From Bemisia tabaci (lineage: Eukaryota; Arthropoda; Insecta; Hemiptera; Aleyrodidae), in NCBI RefSeq assembly GCF_918797505.1, contig NC_092801.1:7502001-7566000 (forward strand): 64,000 bases of DNA, read 5' to 3'. The notes below the pieces were generated by a model. That model was not told the origin of the DNA. It saw only the letters and a list, made by a program, of their open reading frames with translations, and ran no database searches. A program made the translations under genes and the position numbers. Below are positions 41,863 to 54,427 of this stretch, piece after piece (within the stretch, counting starts at the first letter, position 1; each line of letters begins with the position of its first letter).

Positions 41863-42776
41863 ATTAATACGAAAATAACTTTACAAACCGTATGGTCCTC
41901 CCGACAGTTAGCGACATCGAATCCCAAGATGACTTAACTCTCCCCATGAAGGAACTCCAGCCATGTGTGTCTTCCTCCCGCGACCATTTCCGCGTCGCGG
42001 AGTTCATTTCGAAAAACCCCGCGAGCTAGATCGTTAAACTCCGCGGAACGAAAGGCTCGTAAAATTTTACGTTTATCGGTTCATTCGGCACCGTCGCAGG
42101 GCGTAGGTATAAAATTCCAATCGAAAGCGCTGGAGGGGGGGGGGGGCGAAAAACCCTTGTGCAAAAGCCGAAGGAAATGATTGATTTTTTTCCACCCCTC
42201 CCCTCGCTACCCTCCCAACACTCCTGCATGCGCTTCGCGATGCACAGGGCAATCGGCGGGGGAGGTGCGGTGGGGGGAGGGGGAGCGGAAGACAATACCT
42301 TTACTTTTTATAGATTTCATTTAATTAAACCTTTCTTCGCTCTCCCGCCAGGGGATAGGGATAGGACTCGCCGATGACCCACTTTCTTTTAAAGCGCCCC
42401 CCCCCCTCCACCACCATCACCCCCTTCCCCCGGGCCGAAGCCGCCCTTTTCCTAGTCGCGTCGTGCGATTTGCATAATCTCTGACGTGGCCGCGGGGTGG
42501 GTGAGGGGGTGCGTGTGGGACGCGATTAAAAAATGGAGCACCCCCCCCCCCCCCCAACGATATCGGTCCTCTCGGGTTATCCAGGTTGCCGTGGAGATGG
42601 AATATTCCGGAGATTCGGTGCTGATGGTTCCCCGAATTTCATCCCGAGGCTCTGGACTTCTTAATAATAATATTAATAATTTATTTTATTTGTAAGTGCA
42701 CATTTATAACGGCGAAAACAAATATTCCCATCTTCTACTACAACTATCTACAACTATCTTCGATAGTTGCGCTCGA
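41863..42776. other. No gene; GC-rich with homopolymers
   Basis: G run near 42127-42137, C runs near 42399-42408 and 42541-42555. Frames on both strands look like composition artefacts. Confidence 0.45.
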
Positions 42777-43160
42777 TTAAGGGGCTTGAAGGACAAGGCG
42801 CGTAAGGAATTTACGTTAGAGTAGTTCTTTCAATTGCTTTTGAGTTTTAGAGCTATACCTGATTTTTTGGCAAGCGACAAGTTTAAATTTATGAGTAGCA
42901 GAAATGTGGGGCTTGGAGGGAAAGACGCGTAAGTGCAGTGTTTGCTTTTTCGAGGATTTTGTGCTTGAAGTTCCGAAATCACATGGATCCTTATGGCGGA
43001 AAAAAATCTCAGACTGCCCTTTTGATGCTTGAAAATTGGAATTCGGGAGCGAATTTTTCACAGAGTATGCAATAAGACTAGATATACTTGAAATCAATAA
43101 TATCTTCATTTTTTTTTCAAAAACTGCACTTATGCGCATTGTCCTGCAAGTCTTCAATTG
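42777..43160. mobile_element. MITE family B: a left fragment and a full copy
   Basis: TTAAGGGGCTTGAAGGACAA (42777) starts a fragment of about 120 bases. A second copy starts at about 42905 (TGTGGGGCTTGGAGGGAAAG) and ends TCCTGCAAGTCTTCAATTG at 43160. Confidence 0.8.
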
Positions 43161-43192
43161 TTAATTTTGTCCGTAACCTGAATTCCCATCAG

Positions 43193-43380
43193 AGCCGAAA
43201 TTACATGATCCTCATGGCGGAAAAAAAGTTCAGACTTACTTTTAATGCTTGAAAATTTGAATTTGGTAGCGAATTTTTTGAAGAATATGCACTAGAACTA
43301 GTTTTTCTTGAAATCACTGATATCTCAATTTTTTTCAAAAACTGTACTAATGCGCTTTGCCCTCCAAAGCCCGTTAATTG
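43193..43380. mobile_element. MITE family B, left-truncated copy
   Basis: ATCCTCATGGCGGAAAAAAA ... TGCGCTTTGCCCTCCAAAGC. The first about 60 bases of the family are missing. Confidence 0.8.
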
Positions 43381-43516
43381 GTCTACATTTTAAAAATATA
43401 TTCCAATATCAGGTTCAGTTTAGAAACAACGTATGTACTATTGGTATCCCCTTGCACATAGGTGTTTTTACAGAAGAGCCAAAAATTGTAGCTCATAATT
43501 GTAAAATATAGTCCAA
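43377..43516. mobile_element. MITE family G copy
   Basis: TTGGTCTACATTTTAAAAAT ... CATAATTGTAAAATATAGTCC; moderately diverged. Confidence 0.75.
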
Positions 43517-43803
43517 GTCTAATTCTGGCAGAGGTATCTTTTTCGTGAAAGTGTAAACCAGGACCTCCCTGATTCACATTAGTTAACGTAAAATACTTAC
43601 CGAGGGAAAGGCACTTTTTATGGAGAGAGGAGCATAGCTCTAATTGTGAGCTTTAAATTGATTCCTTTGTAGAGGGTTTGTACCCCAACCTCTTAAAATT
43701 TGCATTTTTATCGAGGGTGATTTTAGGAAGCCTTCAACCCAACATCACAAAGAATGAGGACATCTTGCAACACCTTGCTATATATTGCAATTAGAAACTA
43801 CTA

Positions 43804-44743
43804 CCCTGGTAAAAATTGGCAGTAGAATGTGTGTTCCAAAATACTATAGACCTAAAGCCGGCTGTAAGATTTCCAATAGCTTCTGTAGCCGGCTGTACGA
43901 TTTCTTATAGCCTTTTATAGCCGATGGCAATTAAGCAACAGCCAGACGATAAAGTTTATGCTAAACGTTACTAATTACGGGTACTAGGACTTAGTTAGTT
44001 TTTGGACTACCGCTCTCTTTTCGTGCCGTAGTATCTTGATTTATTTTGCGAGGAAAGCTCTGTACTTTTGAAAAATGCATGTCATTCCTAATACGTTGGA
44101 GCGCCTTCAATTCCTTATGATTCTGTGCAATACCTCCGGTGTGAAATAGTTGTTTCAGACGCCGTGGCACGCTGCGGCGCGGCGCGGCGGGCGGGAAGAG
44201 AGTGTGAAACGCGCATTGGCGCCTTCAAACCTAACAGGGATACTTCACGCATTGCGCAATGCGTGAAGTATCCCTGTTAGGTTTGTAGGCGCCAGTGCGT
44301 CGCCGCTCCGCTTTGTGTTGGGCTCTAATATTTAATCTCGTGGAGTCAGCGTTTTTCAACTCATGATTTTGAAATGTTTGCACACTCTGTATGGACTATT
44401 CTCATTTTAATTGATGAAAAAAAAAATATGTTTTAAAGGAAAATATAATGTGTGTCTTGTAAATATAAAGATAGTTCCGTATCAAACTTAATGATTTCCA
44501 AAGCACACGAATTTCTACACAATTTCTTACAGCCTTTTATAGCCAAAGGCGATAAAGTGTTAAGCCCGGCGATAGGAAATATAGTCCGACTGTATACTTT
44601 TTTATAGCCTCGTATAGCCCGGCTATATGATTTGCTCCGCTTTCTACAGCCAGCTATATGATTTTCAGTAGCCTTTTTTAGTCGGCTATAAGAACTCCTA
44701 TGGTATTATGAAACGTAGCTCCTATCGCCAATTTTTACCAGGG
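43804..44743. mobile_element. Family T element, copy 2 (inverted relative to copy 1), TA-flanked
   Basis: CCCTGGTAAAAATTGGCAGT ... GCCAATTTTTACCAGGG, 940 bases, with TA on both outer sides (43802-43803, 44744-44745). Central palindrome at 44219-44293 is nearly perfect, core CACGCATTGCGCAATGCGTG. Subterminal TAGCCGGCTGTA motifs recur on both sides. Confidence 0.92.
44219..44293. repeat. 75-bp palindrome inside family T copy 2
   Basis: GGCGCCTTCAAACCTAACAG ... CTGTTAGGTTTGTAGGCGCC. It matches its inverse with one visible difference and shares its core with the tandem units at 10.3 and 28.4 kb. Confidence 0.92.
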
Positions 44744-44820
44744 TAGTTCTGGTTCCTCCGTAAATGCACCTATTTGCATAGTGAAATTAATGACGAACAG
44801 GTTGTTTCTAAACAACTTGT

Positions 44821-45009
44821 TCTTGAAAACATTGACAAGAAAAAGGACTCTTGATTCAATCAGATTTAAGCTTAAATCAAAAGGAAATCCGCTCAAATTG
44901 AGAGGCTTGGGTCTTGATTTAAGCTTAAATCTGATTGAATCAGGAGTATTTTTTCTTGTCGATGTTTTTAAGAGTCTGGACTCTAGATCCAATGTGTTTT
45001 TTTCCAGTG
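44821..45009. mobile_element. MITE family A, copy 5 (left end truncated)
   Basis: Begins inside the arm at CTTGAAAACATTGACAAG and ends with AATGTGTTTTTTTCCAGTG. Confidence 0.85.
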
Positions 45010-45127
45010 TAGGTGAGAAGAGTTACTAAACTGTACTTATCTTTCATATTTTGAAGGATGCTACCATGAAAAATTCTGGCGCGAACGCCTCAACTGGAGC
45101 TGCATGCTGATCACTGGTGAAAATGAA

Positions 45128-45291
45128 CTAACGGCGAGGCGTGAATGATCGATTATCGATACTTCCTCATTAGAAACTATGGTAAAGAATCGCTTATTAA
45201 GGTGTTCGTTGGGAACACCCTGTTTTTCGATTCTTTACCGTAGGTTTAAATGATAGATCAATCAATATATCGCGAAGCACGCTGCGCCACC
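45128..45291. mobile_element. hAT-like MITE (CAGTGGCGTGG family) copy
   Basis: AACGGCGAGGCGTGAATGAT ... GCACGCTGCGCCACCG with centre GGTGTTCGTTGGGAACACCC. Both ends degraded. Confidence 0.8.
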
Positions 45292-45734
45292 GAAAACTAG
45301 TAAATAAGATTAGATAAGAGGTAGGGGCAAACCAGCATGGAGGGCAAGGGGTTGATTGTTTCTAAATTTTGGCCCAAATCATCCCCCAGGAGCCCTTTCG
45401 AGCTAAATTTGGGGATTCGATTCGACACTTTCTGATGAATATTGCAGAGCCTTTCAGGGCCTCTTTTGGACCTTTGGTCTCCTTCTATCATGAGGTGCCC
45501 CCAATCCTAATCCCCCCCCCCCTTCTATAAAAAACTGGAGCCAGTCCGTCACTGATTCGAGGTCTTGTAACGCAAGTCTATATTTCATTTGTTTGGATTT
45601 CGGTATTCGAAACACTATTACTCAAGTAGAGTGTTAGTTCTTTAGGTTAATTACAACAGTGGACTACAAGACCACGGACAAGGGACAAAATAAAGCATTT
45701 TGATTCATGTTATGTAATTGAAGTCCCATGGAGA

Positions 45735-46337
45735 ACACGATTTTGGCAACGGAAATAGCTGTGACAAAATTTTAAAAATAAAACTCTTGGTGAGTCAAAT
45801 TTTGCACGAAGCGTCGCTATAACAGTCTCCACGGCATGAAAATTTGCTAACATCCATCTTTGGCATTTCGGCTCAGTTGTTGCACGTTGTTTACACTTTA
45901 AACAAGACAGGGTAGGGATGGAACGTTGCTTAATTGAAAAACCTGCCATAACAGCTATAGTGCGCGATTTGGCTCACGTATACCGTTTCGATTTTCCTGT
46001 GAGCGGGCAATTCAAATTTCCCGTAACTAATGTTAACTGGAAAAGTTAATATCTTCCTTACAATTTAATTTAGGTAATTTTTGCTCGCTGCAACAAATTC
46101 TGGGTAAAATGCAGTGGCGTGGCGTGAATTACGATATATCGATTGTTATACCATTTAAACCTATGGAAAAGGATCGATAAACAGGGTGTTCGCAGCGAAC
46201 ACCTTAATAATCGATTCTTTACCACAGGTTTAAACGGCATAACAATCGATACATCGCAATTTACGCCACGCCACTGGTAAAGTGTTGATTGAGGCACATG
46301 TATCATAATGTTTTAACTCATACCTTGCCTAGTGGTT
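45735..46337 (-). mobile_element. Family K element, second copy (inverted), holding a hAT MITE
   Basis: Read on the minus strand from 46337: CCACTAGGCAAGGTATGAG, then ACCCAGAATTTG, AAGGAAGATATTAAC and GAAATTTGAATTGCCCGCTC, paralleling 26.02-26.64 kb. A 79-codon minus frame (45710-45949) corresponds in position to broken frames of the other copy, with the shared AET..T(F/L) and SIEFS / SPRVLFL-like text. No known protein family recognised. Far end not identified. Confidence 0.6.
46112..46276. mobile_element. hAT-like MITE (CAGTGGCGTGG family), near-perfect duplication
   Basis: CAGTGGCGTGGCGTGAATTA ... TTTACGCCACGCCACTG, 165 bases, flanked by GTAAAATG and GTAAAGTG (7 of 8 match). Confidence 0.93.
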
Positions 46338-49300
46338 GATTTCTGATGGCGGAATCGAAAAAAAAATATTCAACTATTAATCCTCGTTATGGAGCTGAGG
46401 ATGCAAAAAAAAAAAAAAAAAATAATAAATAAATAGATAAATAAAATAATAATAATTTTCTCCCCTCCTTTGGAGTTTTCGGGTGTAGTTGTAACTTCAT
46501 TGAGTGTATGCGTTCGTTAAAAAAGTGAAGTCAGTGTTTCTTTTGTATTACAACTTTTTCTTTATTTTGTGTACAATAAAAAGCTTTTTTTCACAGATAC
46601 AAATTTGATTGATTTTCATCACTTTATTTATTTCTTAAACATCCTTTTCAGGACAGTTCCTTTTCACAAGTACCCAGCATGACAAGCCGCAAGGCTCATA
46701 ATATGTACAACACCTTTCATTACGCGGATTGTCAAGATGGGCTCATTAAAATAAAAGATAATAAATAAAGAAAAAAAACAAGAAAACAAAACAAACAAAG
46801 AGATAATTAAAGGATTTGATACATTTTTTTCTCACCATTAAAAACGAAAAAAAAGAGAAAAAAACCGAGAAAAAACAAGTCTCAGGAGTTAGCAATATGT
46901 GTCCTTTATACATACATTTATGTTCAAATTATCTATTGCACCAAAAAAAATTACGTTTAGAAATTTATAATACATAAATACATGTTCATAGTTTCATCAC
47001 TGAGGCTTAAAAAGTGTAGCCTTCGTGCGAGATTTTGAACAGAGCAAAAGCTGTGAGATTTCACATTTTTGATACACGCGTGTACATAACAATGAAATTT
47101 ATATTACACATATTACATTGAGATGCGAAATTATTCAAGAGAATATATGCATAAAGTCACATATTAGACGAGGAGTTGGGAAAAAATAAAAAGAATGTTA
47201 TCAAATGGAAACATGGTGATAAAATAGCTCAGTTAAAAATCCAATCAACCAATTCATTTGGATTGCATGTATATACTTACAAAAATGTATACACATCAAC
47301 ATATATACACAAATACACGTGAACGCATGAAATAATTTGTTTTACAAATCCTTTCACACAACTAAACATTTTAAACATAAAAGAAAACAATTTTTAAAAA
47401 TAAATTTAAAATACTAGTTTTTCAATAAAAAATATATGCATTTATATTATTTTTAATAAAATTTTCGTATATTAATTCTACCAAGACTTCCAACATTCAT
47501 CGCTCAGTTCGATTTTTCTTCAATGTATTAGAATTGAAATGATACGGGTCTAAGTTTGTCATGCTCTATTTTTCTATCTTCTTTCGACGGTGGTGTTAAT
47601 TTTTTGTTCCAGTTTTTTGACACGGAATACAAGGTAAAAGCAATTTACACGGTGTAAAATTATCGGAAAGATCATAAATGATCCAAAATAATATTGGGCT
47701 CAGGTCAAAATAAGGAAAAATAAATAGCTGAAGAATATTTGTCACACATTCTGTTTCACTGTTTTGTTGGTGAAAAATGAAAAAAAACCAGGTAACCTAA
47801 ATACCTGTCATAGACAATTGATATGCTTTCACAAAGATATTTGCGTTTCATTTTTTGAAATATTTCTTGGAACAAAATAAGACAAAAATTCTTCTGTAAC
47901 ACGGATAGAAAATCATCCACTACTAACGTACGTTGAAGTAGGAGAATTTAAGATAGTCGTAAGGCGAAATTCACAACGCAATCGACTAAACCGCCTTATT
48001 TTTCTCTAATTTTTCGGTCACTTATTTTCTCTAGAACTAAGATTTTGCAAGCAAGCACGAGCCCAATAACCTTATATCGATTCACTCAGAATCTCTCAAA
48101 ATAAGTGCTGTAGAGGGAAAAGAATAAAGCGTTATAAAATGAGTTAAGTCAAAAAGGAACTGAAGACTAAAAAGTCGAATAAAACTAAATCAAATAAAAA
48201 AGAGAAAATCTACAACTGGAGAAGCGGAAAAAATTAGAACTTAACTTCTCCTCTTTTTAGAGCCTTCCCGCTACGGACTGAAATGAGCGATTCCTCACAA
48301 TCTAAGACTCCTGCTAGGCAAGATTAGACTCTGTTACAAGAATTCAATTCATTACACTTAACAATTTTAAAAAAAGAAAAAAAGAAAAGGCTTAAAGAAC
48401 CGATTTTGAAAATTCGAACTATAAAATATATATTTATCACAAATTGTCCTATTTTTGGCATGAGATATTTGGGATCCTATGCAATTCTACCTTTGTAGCA
48501 ATGAAATGACGAAACACGGCGTTTTCTCAACCTTTACTCGGCCGGAAAAGCAAATTTGAACGACAATTTAGGATAGCCACATTGGCAGGGCGCAAATTAC
48601 CAAGACAATTCGGCAGGAAACATGTTTAGAATGTAGCAAATATTTGAGGTTTATCAATTCGATATCCGAGAAAGAAAATATTTCTACTTTTTTACTTTTT
48701 AAATTATCCTAAAAATCAATTTTCCTACTCTTCTATCCGTTGGCTTTCGTGAGACAAACTCGAATTATGAGTAAAATTACATCCAATTCATGATATTTTA
48801 GGTATCGTGTGGAAATAAAGCTCTTTGAAATGATTTCATTTCAAGCCCAGAATTCAATTTTCTTTTCCAAAGGAAGATGTTTACCTTACTCTATGGATGG
48901 GGATAGCACTTGATTTGTTGAAAATTTGTCAAAACTTATTTAAGTATTTTTAGCTTTACCGAATGTAATATTCTTGTAGAAAAGCACAAAAGAATCTTCT
49001 ACTAATGGAGCTTTTTCGAAGAAAAAGAACTTCATAAGGAGACAATTCAATGCTTCAATGATAACATGTTGATTTTGGAAGGGAATATAAGAATTTTCAG
49101 AATATTGAAGAAAAAGGCGAACTAGGTTTTTCGAGAGTCAAGACGTCGGGTTATGAAAAAGAAGTATTTGCATAGTCTGAAAGAAATTTATTTATAAACA
49201 TTTCAGTTGAAAAAGCAATGCAATTTAATTTGAGCATGACAAAAATCTCCACGATAACAAAATTTACTCGAATGTAAAAAAGCAACATCATATTAATTCA

Positions 49301-49715
49301 AAAATTGGTTTTCCTTTTATACTTTGTACTGAATCAGAAAGACGAAGTAATAACAAAACAATAGAAAGTAAAGAAGAAAATTAATGAACAAGAAAAAAAA
49401 CTAAACAACTGAAGTGAGTAATCATGAATTTGTTTTCCGAAATGTGTGAGAGAAAATGCATTCCAAAAAGTATGTAAGCTTGTGTAAATGTGAATCGACT
49501 ATTGCAGGACTATACTGTAATATGGGGGATGCTTTCCAATCTGCCTTTATATTCAAATCTAGGATCTCTAAGATCTTCAATTGAAATAAGAGAAATAAAA
49601 TAGAGTGATGGGGAGGGGGGTGGGGCTAGAGATAGAGAGAAGGGTTCGGAAGGATCCCTGAAACTACCGCATGATTCCTTCATTTTGAAGGCGACATTGA
49701 AACTTTATGACAAAT
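46338..49715. other. Transposon-poor AT-rich stretch, no gene recognised
   Basis: No family copy and no supported coding frame for 3.4 kb. A-rich low complexity at 46405-46450. It may be part of the 3' regulatory or untranslated region of E93, but nothing in the sequence proves transcription. Confidence 0.4.
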
Positions 49716-49968
49716 CTGTCATGCTAAGGAAAAACGCCGTATGAACATTCGAGAGTTGCCAGATTTCCATCGATAAAATGTTTATTTTTGAGGCAAGTTA
49801 GAAATACTTTTCCTACTTGAAATTTTTAGGCGCTTTAGATGAAATGGCGAACAAGATTGTCTGTAAATTTGAAGGAATAAATTCATAGGTTTACCAGAAA
49901 ATTCATGGTTTATGAAAGAACATTTGGCAACGCCTGACGATTCATACGGCGTTCTTCCTTAGCACAGT
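49716..49968. mobile_element. MITE family H, copy 6
   Basis: CTGTCATGCTAAGGAAAAAC ... TTCTTCCTTAGCACAGTAG, with arms through GTATGAACATTCGAGAGTTG. Confidence 0.85.
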
Positions 49969-51338
49969 AGAAATGAAGGCTCTTTCCTCTTTTTTTTCCT
50001 CCAGAAAATGTAATAATCTCAGTAAACGAATGAGCCTAACTTTCACCGCCTACATTTCTTAGAAAGAACGAAGAAGTTGGATACGTGAATTTCGTTACAG
50101 GAGTGTTTATCAAGGTAAACACATCTGGAGATCTTGGAAAATGAAACCTCTCTATTTATATACTTAAACCTAACTGAAACTTTCTTAGAGAAAGGTCAGT
50201 TTCCTAAAAAATATATTTGGAAATTCATAGACTTTGTCATTTTATACCAATGACGTATGGGGGAAAAACTCACGAAGAAGCTGCTATGAATAGTCAATGA
50301 TAGCGGGCTATAAACTCGATAGTGATTCTACGAAGTTGGCAAACCTGGGTAATCTCCATTAAAATGTGTATAAAAAAATCGATATTTGTCGCGACAGGCT
50401 GCCTCAGCAAGAATCGATTATTTACATGGATGTAAATGGAGGAAAATAAACGTTGGAAACTCTCGAAAATCGCTACCGTCAATTATGCCTGGCGGAACAC
50501 CTACGTTCCATAAAGACAGAGTGAAAAGCAAAATCTGTAGAATTTTAGTAACTATTGCATATACATTTTAACGTAAACTATTGAGAGGGTATCATCAGTG
50601 AAAAAAGAGAAAAAAAGTACATAAATAATAGAGTATCCTGTATAAAGTATGTTACGGCTATCAGTTATCGGAAAATGAAACATTAAGTGAGTAAAAATAA
50701 AACAACTTAACTATTGTATAGCATGAGACCTAAGAATACAGAAGAGAAAAGAGAAACTAAAACCATTGATTACACGGAGTGATTACAACTTATGATACTA
50801 AGTACCTATTGAGTAAAATTTTAAATGGAAATTTCTGTAAATAAAGAATGAGTTCAGACAAATATATAGTACCTAAAATACACTTAAAACAACGGAAAGA
50901 AAATGCAGACATATATGGAAAGAATCGATCGGAGAATTTGTGTGAAATGCACTGAAATCAATGATTGTTTTTAATGTACGAAAATTGATCATTTTGACAT
51001 TTTCGGGATGAAAAATTTGACTCAAAAGCATTATTTAATTTCGAGACACGTATTTCATACTATTTGCGCTCGAACCGTCATGAAAGAGAATCAAATTGGC
51101 GGAAAAAAATTGCGCGGAATACTATGAAAAAGAAACTGGGTGCTTTTCCTTCAGAACTTTTTTTTTTTTCAAAGAAGCTTCGATTGATATTTTTACCTCG
51201 GTATTGAAAATTCTCGCACGAGGCTAACGACGTTTTCCTTTCAAAATGTAGAAATTATTTTTCTTCTATTTCTTTATCCGAAATTAGTCTTTTTCAATGT
51301 GTTAAATTTTTTTTGTTCAAAAAAAAAAAATAAATAAA
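49969..51338. other. Transposon-poor stretch; one small inverted repeat
   Basis: AAGTTGGCAAACCTGGGTAA (about 50334) and ATGGAGGAAAATAAACGTTG (about 50438) form weak inverted ends like those at 33.35-34.17 kb. Otherwise nothing. Confidence 0.4.
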
Positions 51339-51354
51339 TCTATATAAATAAAAT

Positions 51355-51875
51355 CGTTGGGGGTTTCACTGTAACGCTTATTTCTGGAGTTCTACCGGAC
51401 CGATTTCGACGATGCTTGACTCTGGTTAAAGCCCTTGACGTCCCGATGTCCGCAAAATTTTCAGACTTCCAAATTTTTCAGCCTCTTTCGCTTAAGACGC
51501 TTTTAAAGCCAAATCCACCCCCCTCCGACCTTAAGTTTCCGAGAGTTGCGGTATGTTTCCGTTGTAACGCCTAATTTGAGAGATCTACCGGGGCGATTTT
51601 TTACGATTTTTGGGTCGACCGCAAGCTCCTAGCTTCTAGATGCTCGCAAAATTGTCAGACTTCCAAATTTTTCAGACTCTTCTTCCTGAGACGCTCTTAA
51701 AGCCAAATCCACCCCCCTCCGGCCTTAAGTTCCCGGAATTGGTTATGTTCCTGTTGTAACGCCTATTTTGAGAGATCTACCGGGGCGATTTTTACGATTT
51801 TTGGGTCGATTGAAAGCTTCTAGCTCCTAGATGCTCGCAAAACTATGAGAATTTCCAATTTTTCAGCCATATCTG
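51355..51875. repeat. 193-bp tandem repeat near the Helitron 5' end
   Basis: GTAACGC at 51371, 51564 and 51756; each unit carries ACCG(G/A)(G/A)CGATTTT, GCTCGCAAAA and AAATCCACCCCCCTCC-like blocks. About 2.7 units. Confidence 0.9.
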
Positions 51876-52723
51876 TGTAAACCGCTGAGAGATGCAAATA
51901 GACCCCTCTCCATATTACTACTACACAGCCTTCGCCCAACGCCGAAGGTCAAACTCGGACTCAGTCTCAGCACTGCTCTGTCTGAATAAAAGGAAGCCGC
52001 CCCAGATACGTGGTTCCATAAAACTGTCGAAGCGGTGCGATGACATGGGTTTTCCCGTCCTTTTGTCTAACAACCCTCGAGCCCGAGACTGCTCGCTACG
52101 GGATCGCAGCCCTATTGTCTCATATGCCAAACAAAATCTGACCCTCAAAATTTAAAGACAGTAAAAATGCAATTTTTTCTATCATTCGGAAATTGTTTTT
52201 ACAGTGTATATTTTTCGATTCGCGGTAAAATTTTGAGCAGAATGGTAGTCAAACTAATGAAAATACATGATTCTACGGTACACTAAGATCGATACCACAA
52301 CTGCTGCATTTATAACTTGCTGAACGATATTTCCGTTACTTATCAACATATCACGACGAAATTTAGTTCATTGTAATATACTTTTTTAGCAGAGCGTAAA
52401 TTTACTGAGAAAGTTGAAATCGAACCCGATGAGAGAAATTTCATCAATTTTTTTGGAGCTCCACTAGGCCGAGCAGGAAGGGAAAAAAGGATGACGAATT
52501 GAGATCTATTGCTGCCGCCTGGTCTCCTGACTGTCCAGGCCCAGCTGTTCTTGAACGCTTTGACGAGATTTTGTCGGCAGACGAGTCAAAACATGATTTT
52601 CCGACCAGGGAGCGACATCCAAACCTCGCGCTAATCCTCTCATTGTATTTTTATTGGAGTTATGTCCGAATACTTTGAAGAAAACCGAAAATGGTCTCTT
52701 TTTTAAAGCGTAGTGTTTGCAAT

Positions 52724-52963
52724 TCTGCCCTGCTAAGGAAGAACGACATATGAACATTCGGGAGTTGCCAAATTTTCTTCGATAAAATGTTTATTTTTGA
52801 GGAAAATTATGAATATTTTCCCCATGAAATTTTCAGACGTTTTAGATCAAATTAAAAACAAAATTATCCAAAATTTTCAAAAATTTTCCTGAAGTTTAGT
52901 GGTTTTCCAGGGGAAATTTGGCAACGTCTGAAGACTCATACGCGTTCTTCCTTACCAATGCAG
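52724..52963. mobile_element. MITE family H, copy 7 (inside the Helitron)
   Basis: CTGCCCTGCTAAGGAAGAAC ... GCGTTCTTCCTTACCAATGCAG; diverged right end. Confidence 0.8.
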
Positions 52964-53219
52964 AATTATGTTTGTCCCTCCCGTTACCCCTACATCAGCT
53001 ACCTTTATCGAAGAGCAAAGGAAAACCGTGGGAAAAAACAGGAAACAAAATGTTTTCAGGACTGAATTGCTTCCTTTGAATTGCTTCCTCTGAGTTGCTC
53101 CGAAAATCAGTCTATTCGTGTACGCTGCCAACTTAGCTGCATCCTGCATCTCGAGAGCAACACTGATTAGATTTCGAAATCTCGCGACTTTTTGAGAGGT
53201 TGCCCATCGCTCATCTGCT

Positions 53220-53620
53220 TTCGTCGGATACGTTCTTTTACGGTTATGTTAGTTGATCAATGGGTACTTAACAATATCTGCTCAATTTTTCTTTCTTTTT
53301 TCACGGAACAGTTCCGATTTGTGAGTGTCCGATATTGAGTGATACTATTTTGCCTCTGTATTCGCGAGATACGTTCTTTTGCGGCCGCACCAGTCGATGA
53401 ATGGATATTTAGCAATTTCTACTCATACTTTCTTTCCTTTCTTTTTTTACGGAATATCCTCGGTTTTTTAGTGTCCAACCCAGTGCGAGGCTATTGTACA
53501 CCTGTTTTCGCCAGAAACGTTCTACACAATTTCTACTCATATTTTCTGGGTGCAAATGTGCGAGATTGTTGCGTCCTGTGCATGAAGTTTGTCTCTTTTT
53601 AGTGCGTATACTAATTAATG
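53220..53620. repeat. About 140-bp degenerate tandem repeat
   Basis: GATACGTTCTTTTACGG near 53228, GATACGTTCTTTTGCGG near 53369 and GAAACGTTCTACAC near 53514, each followed by CAAT..CTACTCAT and a T-rich tract. Confidence 0.7.
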
Positions 53621-54319
53621 AGTCTAATAATTTACACATTCAAACAATTCACTCGAATTTTTTACGCAGAATGTTCCTTGAGTGAGTAGCTAACGACTAG
53701 GAGGAGTAACTCCAAATTTACATGTATTTTGCCGGTCAGTGCCGAGTAACCGAAAATCCTTCTTTTATAAGGTAATACGTTTTGTACCCCGTTCGTTCAT
53801 ACTTTTGCGCGAAATTCATTTGAAAATACATCCATTCATATGATGGCCAAATGCATGAGATGCTTTTTTTCATGTAACATTCAAAATTGTCTCTTTTCTT
53901 AAGTCCTAAACTTCTCTACTACTGGCGCCACCCGACGTATGATTGTTTAAGTCTGTAGCTTTGGCGTGGTGTTGGCTGGAGTCCTGGAGGACGCCAGTGA
54001 GCTACTCCTCCTGGCCAATACCAAGTGCGCAGGGCTTACATTGTCATATTCCGGAGGGACTTCGCCTTATTTAACTCACAGTTAATGCCCCCCCCCCCCC
54101 CCCCCGAAGAAAAATCCCTTACAGGAAAACTATCCATAATGCTTCTTGGCAATTTCGCGTAATTTCGTTTTTCTTTTGAAAATTTACAAGGAAGATCATT
54201 ACGGAACTGAAAACAGGTAAACTAATTTAGGAAGGAATGCCTCTCGTATTCATGTATTCAGAAGAGTTCTTATTGGATTACATTACTTTTATCATCTTTT
54301 TGCATTTACGGCACGGAAT

Positions 54320-54427
54320 AACGGCTCGCTTGCGAGCCGTAAGTCACTCGCGAAGCGAGTGACCGGGGTCCAGGGGGCGGAGCCCCCGGCTAGACGCGAG
54401 GCGAGCGAAGCGAGCCACAGCGGCTAG
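54320..54427. terminator. Helitron 3' terminal hairpins and CTAG end
   Basis: Three successive GC-rich hairpins then GCGAGCGAAGCGAGCC and CTAG. Such hairpins act as rolling-circle replication terminators in Helitrons (known for the superfamily; inferred here). Confidence 0.75.

Larger units (their letters stand above)
43783..44820. mobile_element. Family G remnant split by family T copy 2
   Basis: TATTGCAATTAGAAACTAC (to 43803) resumes at 44746 as GTTCTGGTTCCTCCGTAAA and fades into a family A copy near 44820. Confidence 0.7.
51339..54427 (+). mobile_element. Non-autonomous Helitron (putative, 3.1 kb)
   Basis: Begins TCTATATAAATAAAATCG directly after an A (51338), followed by GTAACGC and ACCGGACCGATTT text typical of arthropod Helitron 5' ends. 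Ends CTAG (54424-54427) before a T, preceded by GC-rich hairpins: ACGGCTCGCTTGCGAGCCGT, GTCACTCGCGAAGCGAGTGAC-like, and GGGGGCGGAGCCCCC. A-TC...CTAG-T is the canonical Helitron layout. Interior has a 193-bp tandem repeat, a family H MITE and a 140-bp tandem repeat; no Rep/helicase protein is seen. That both ends belong to one element is inference. Confidence 0.7.
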
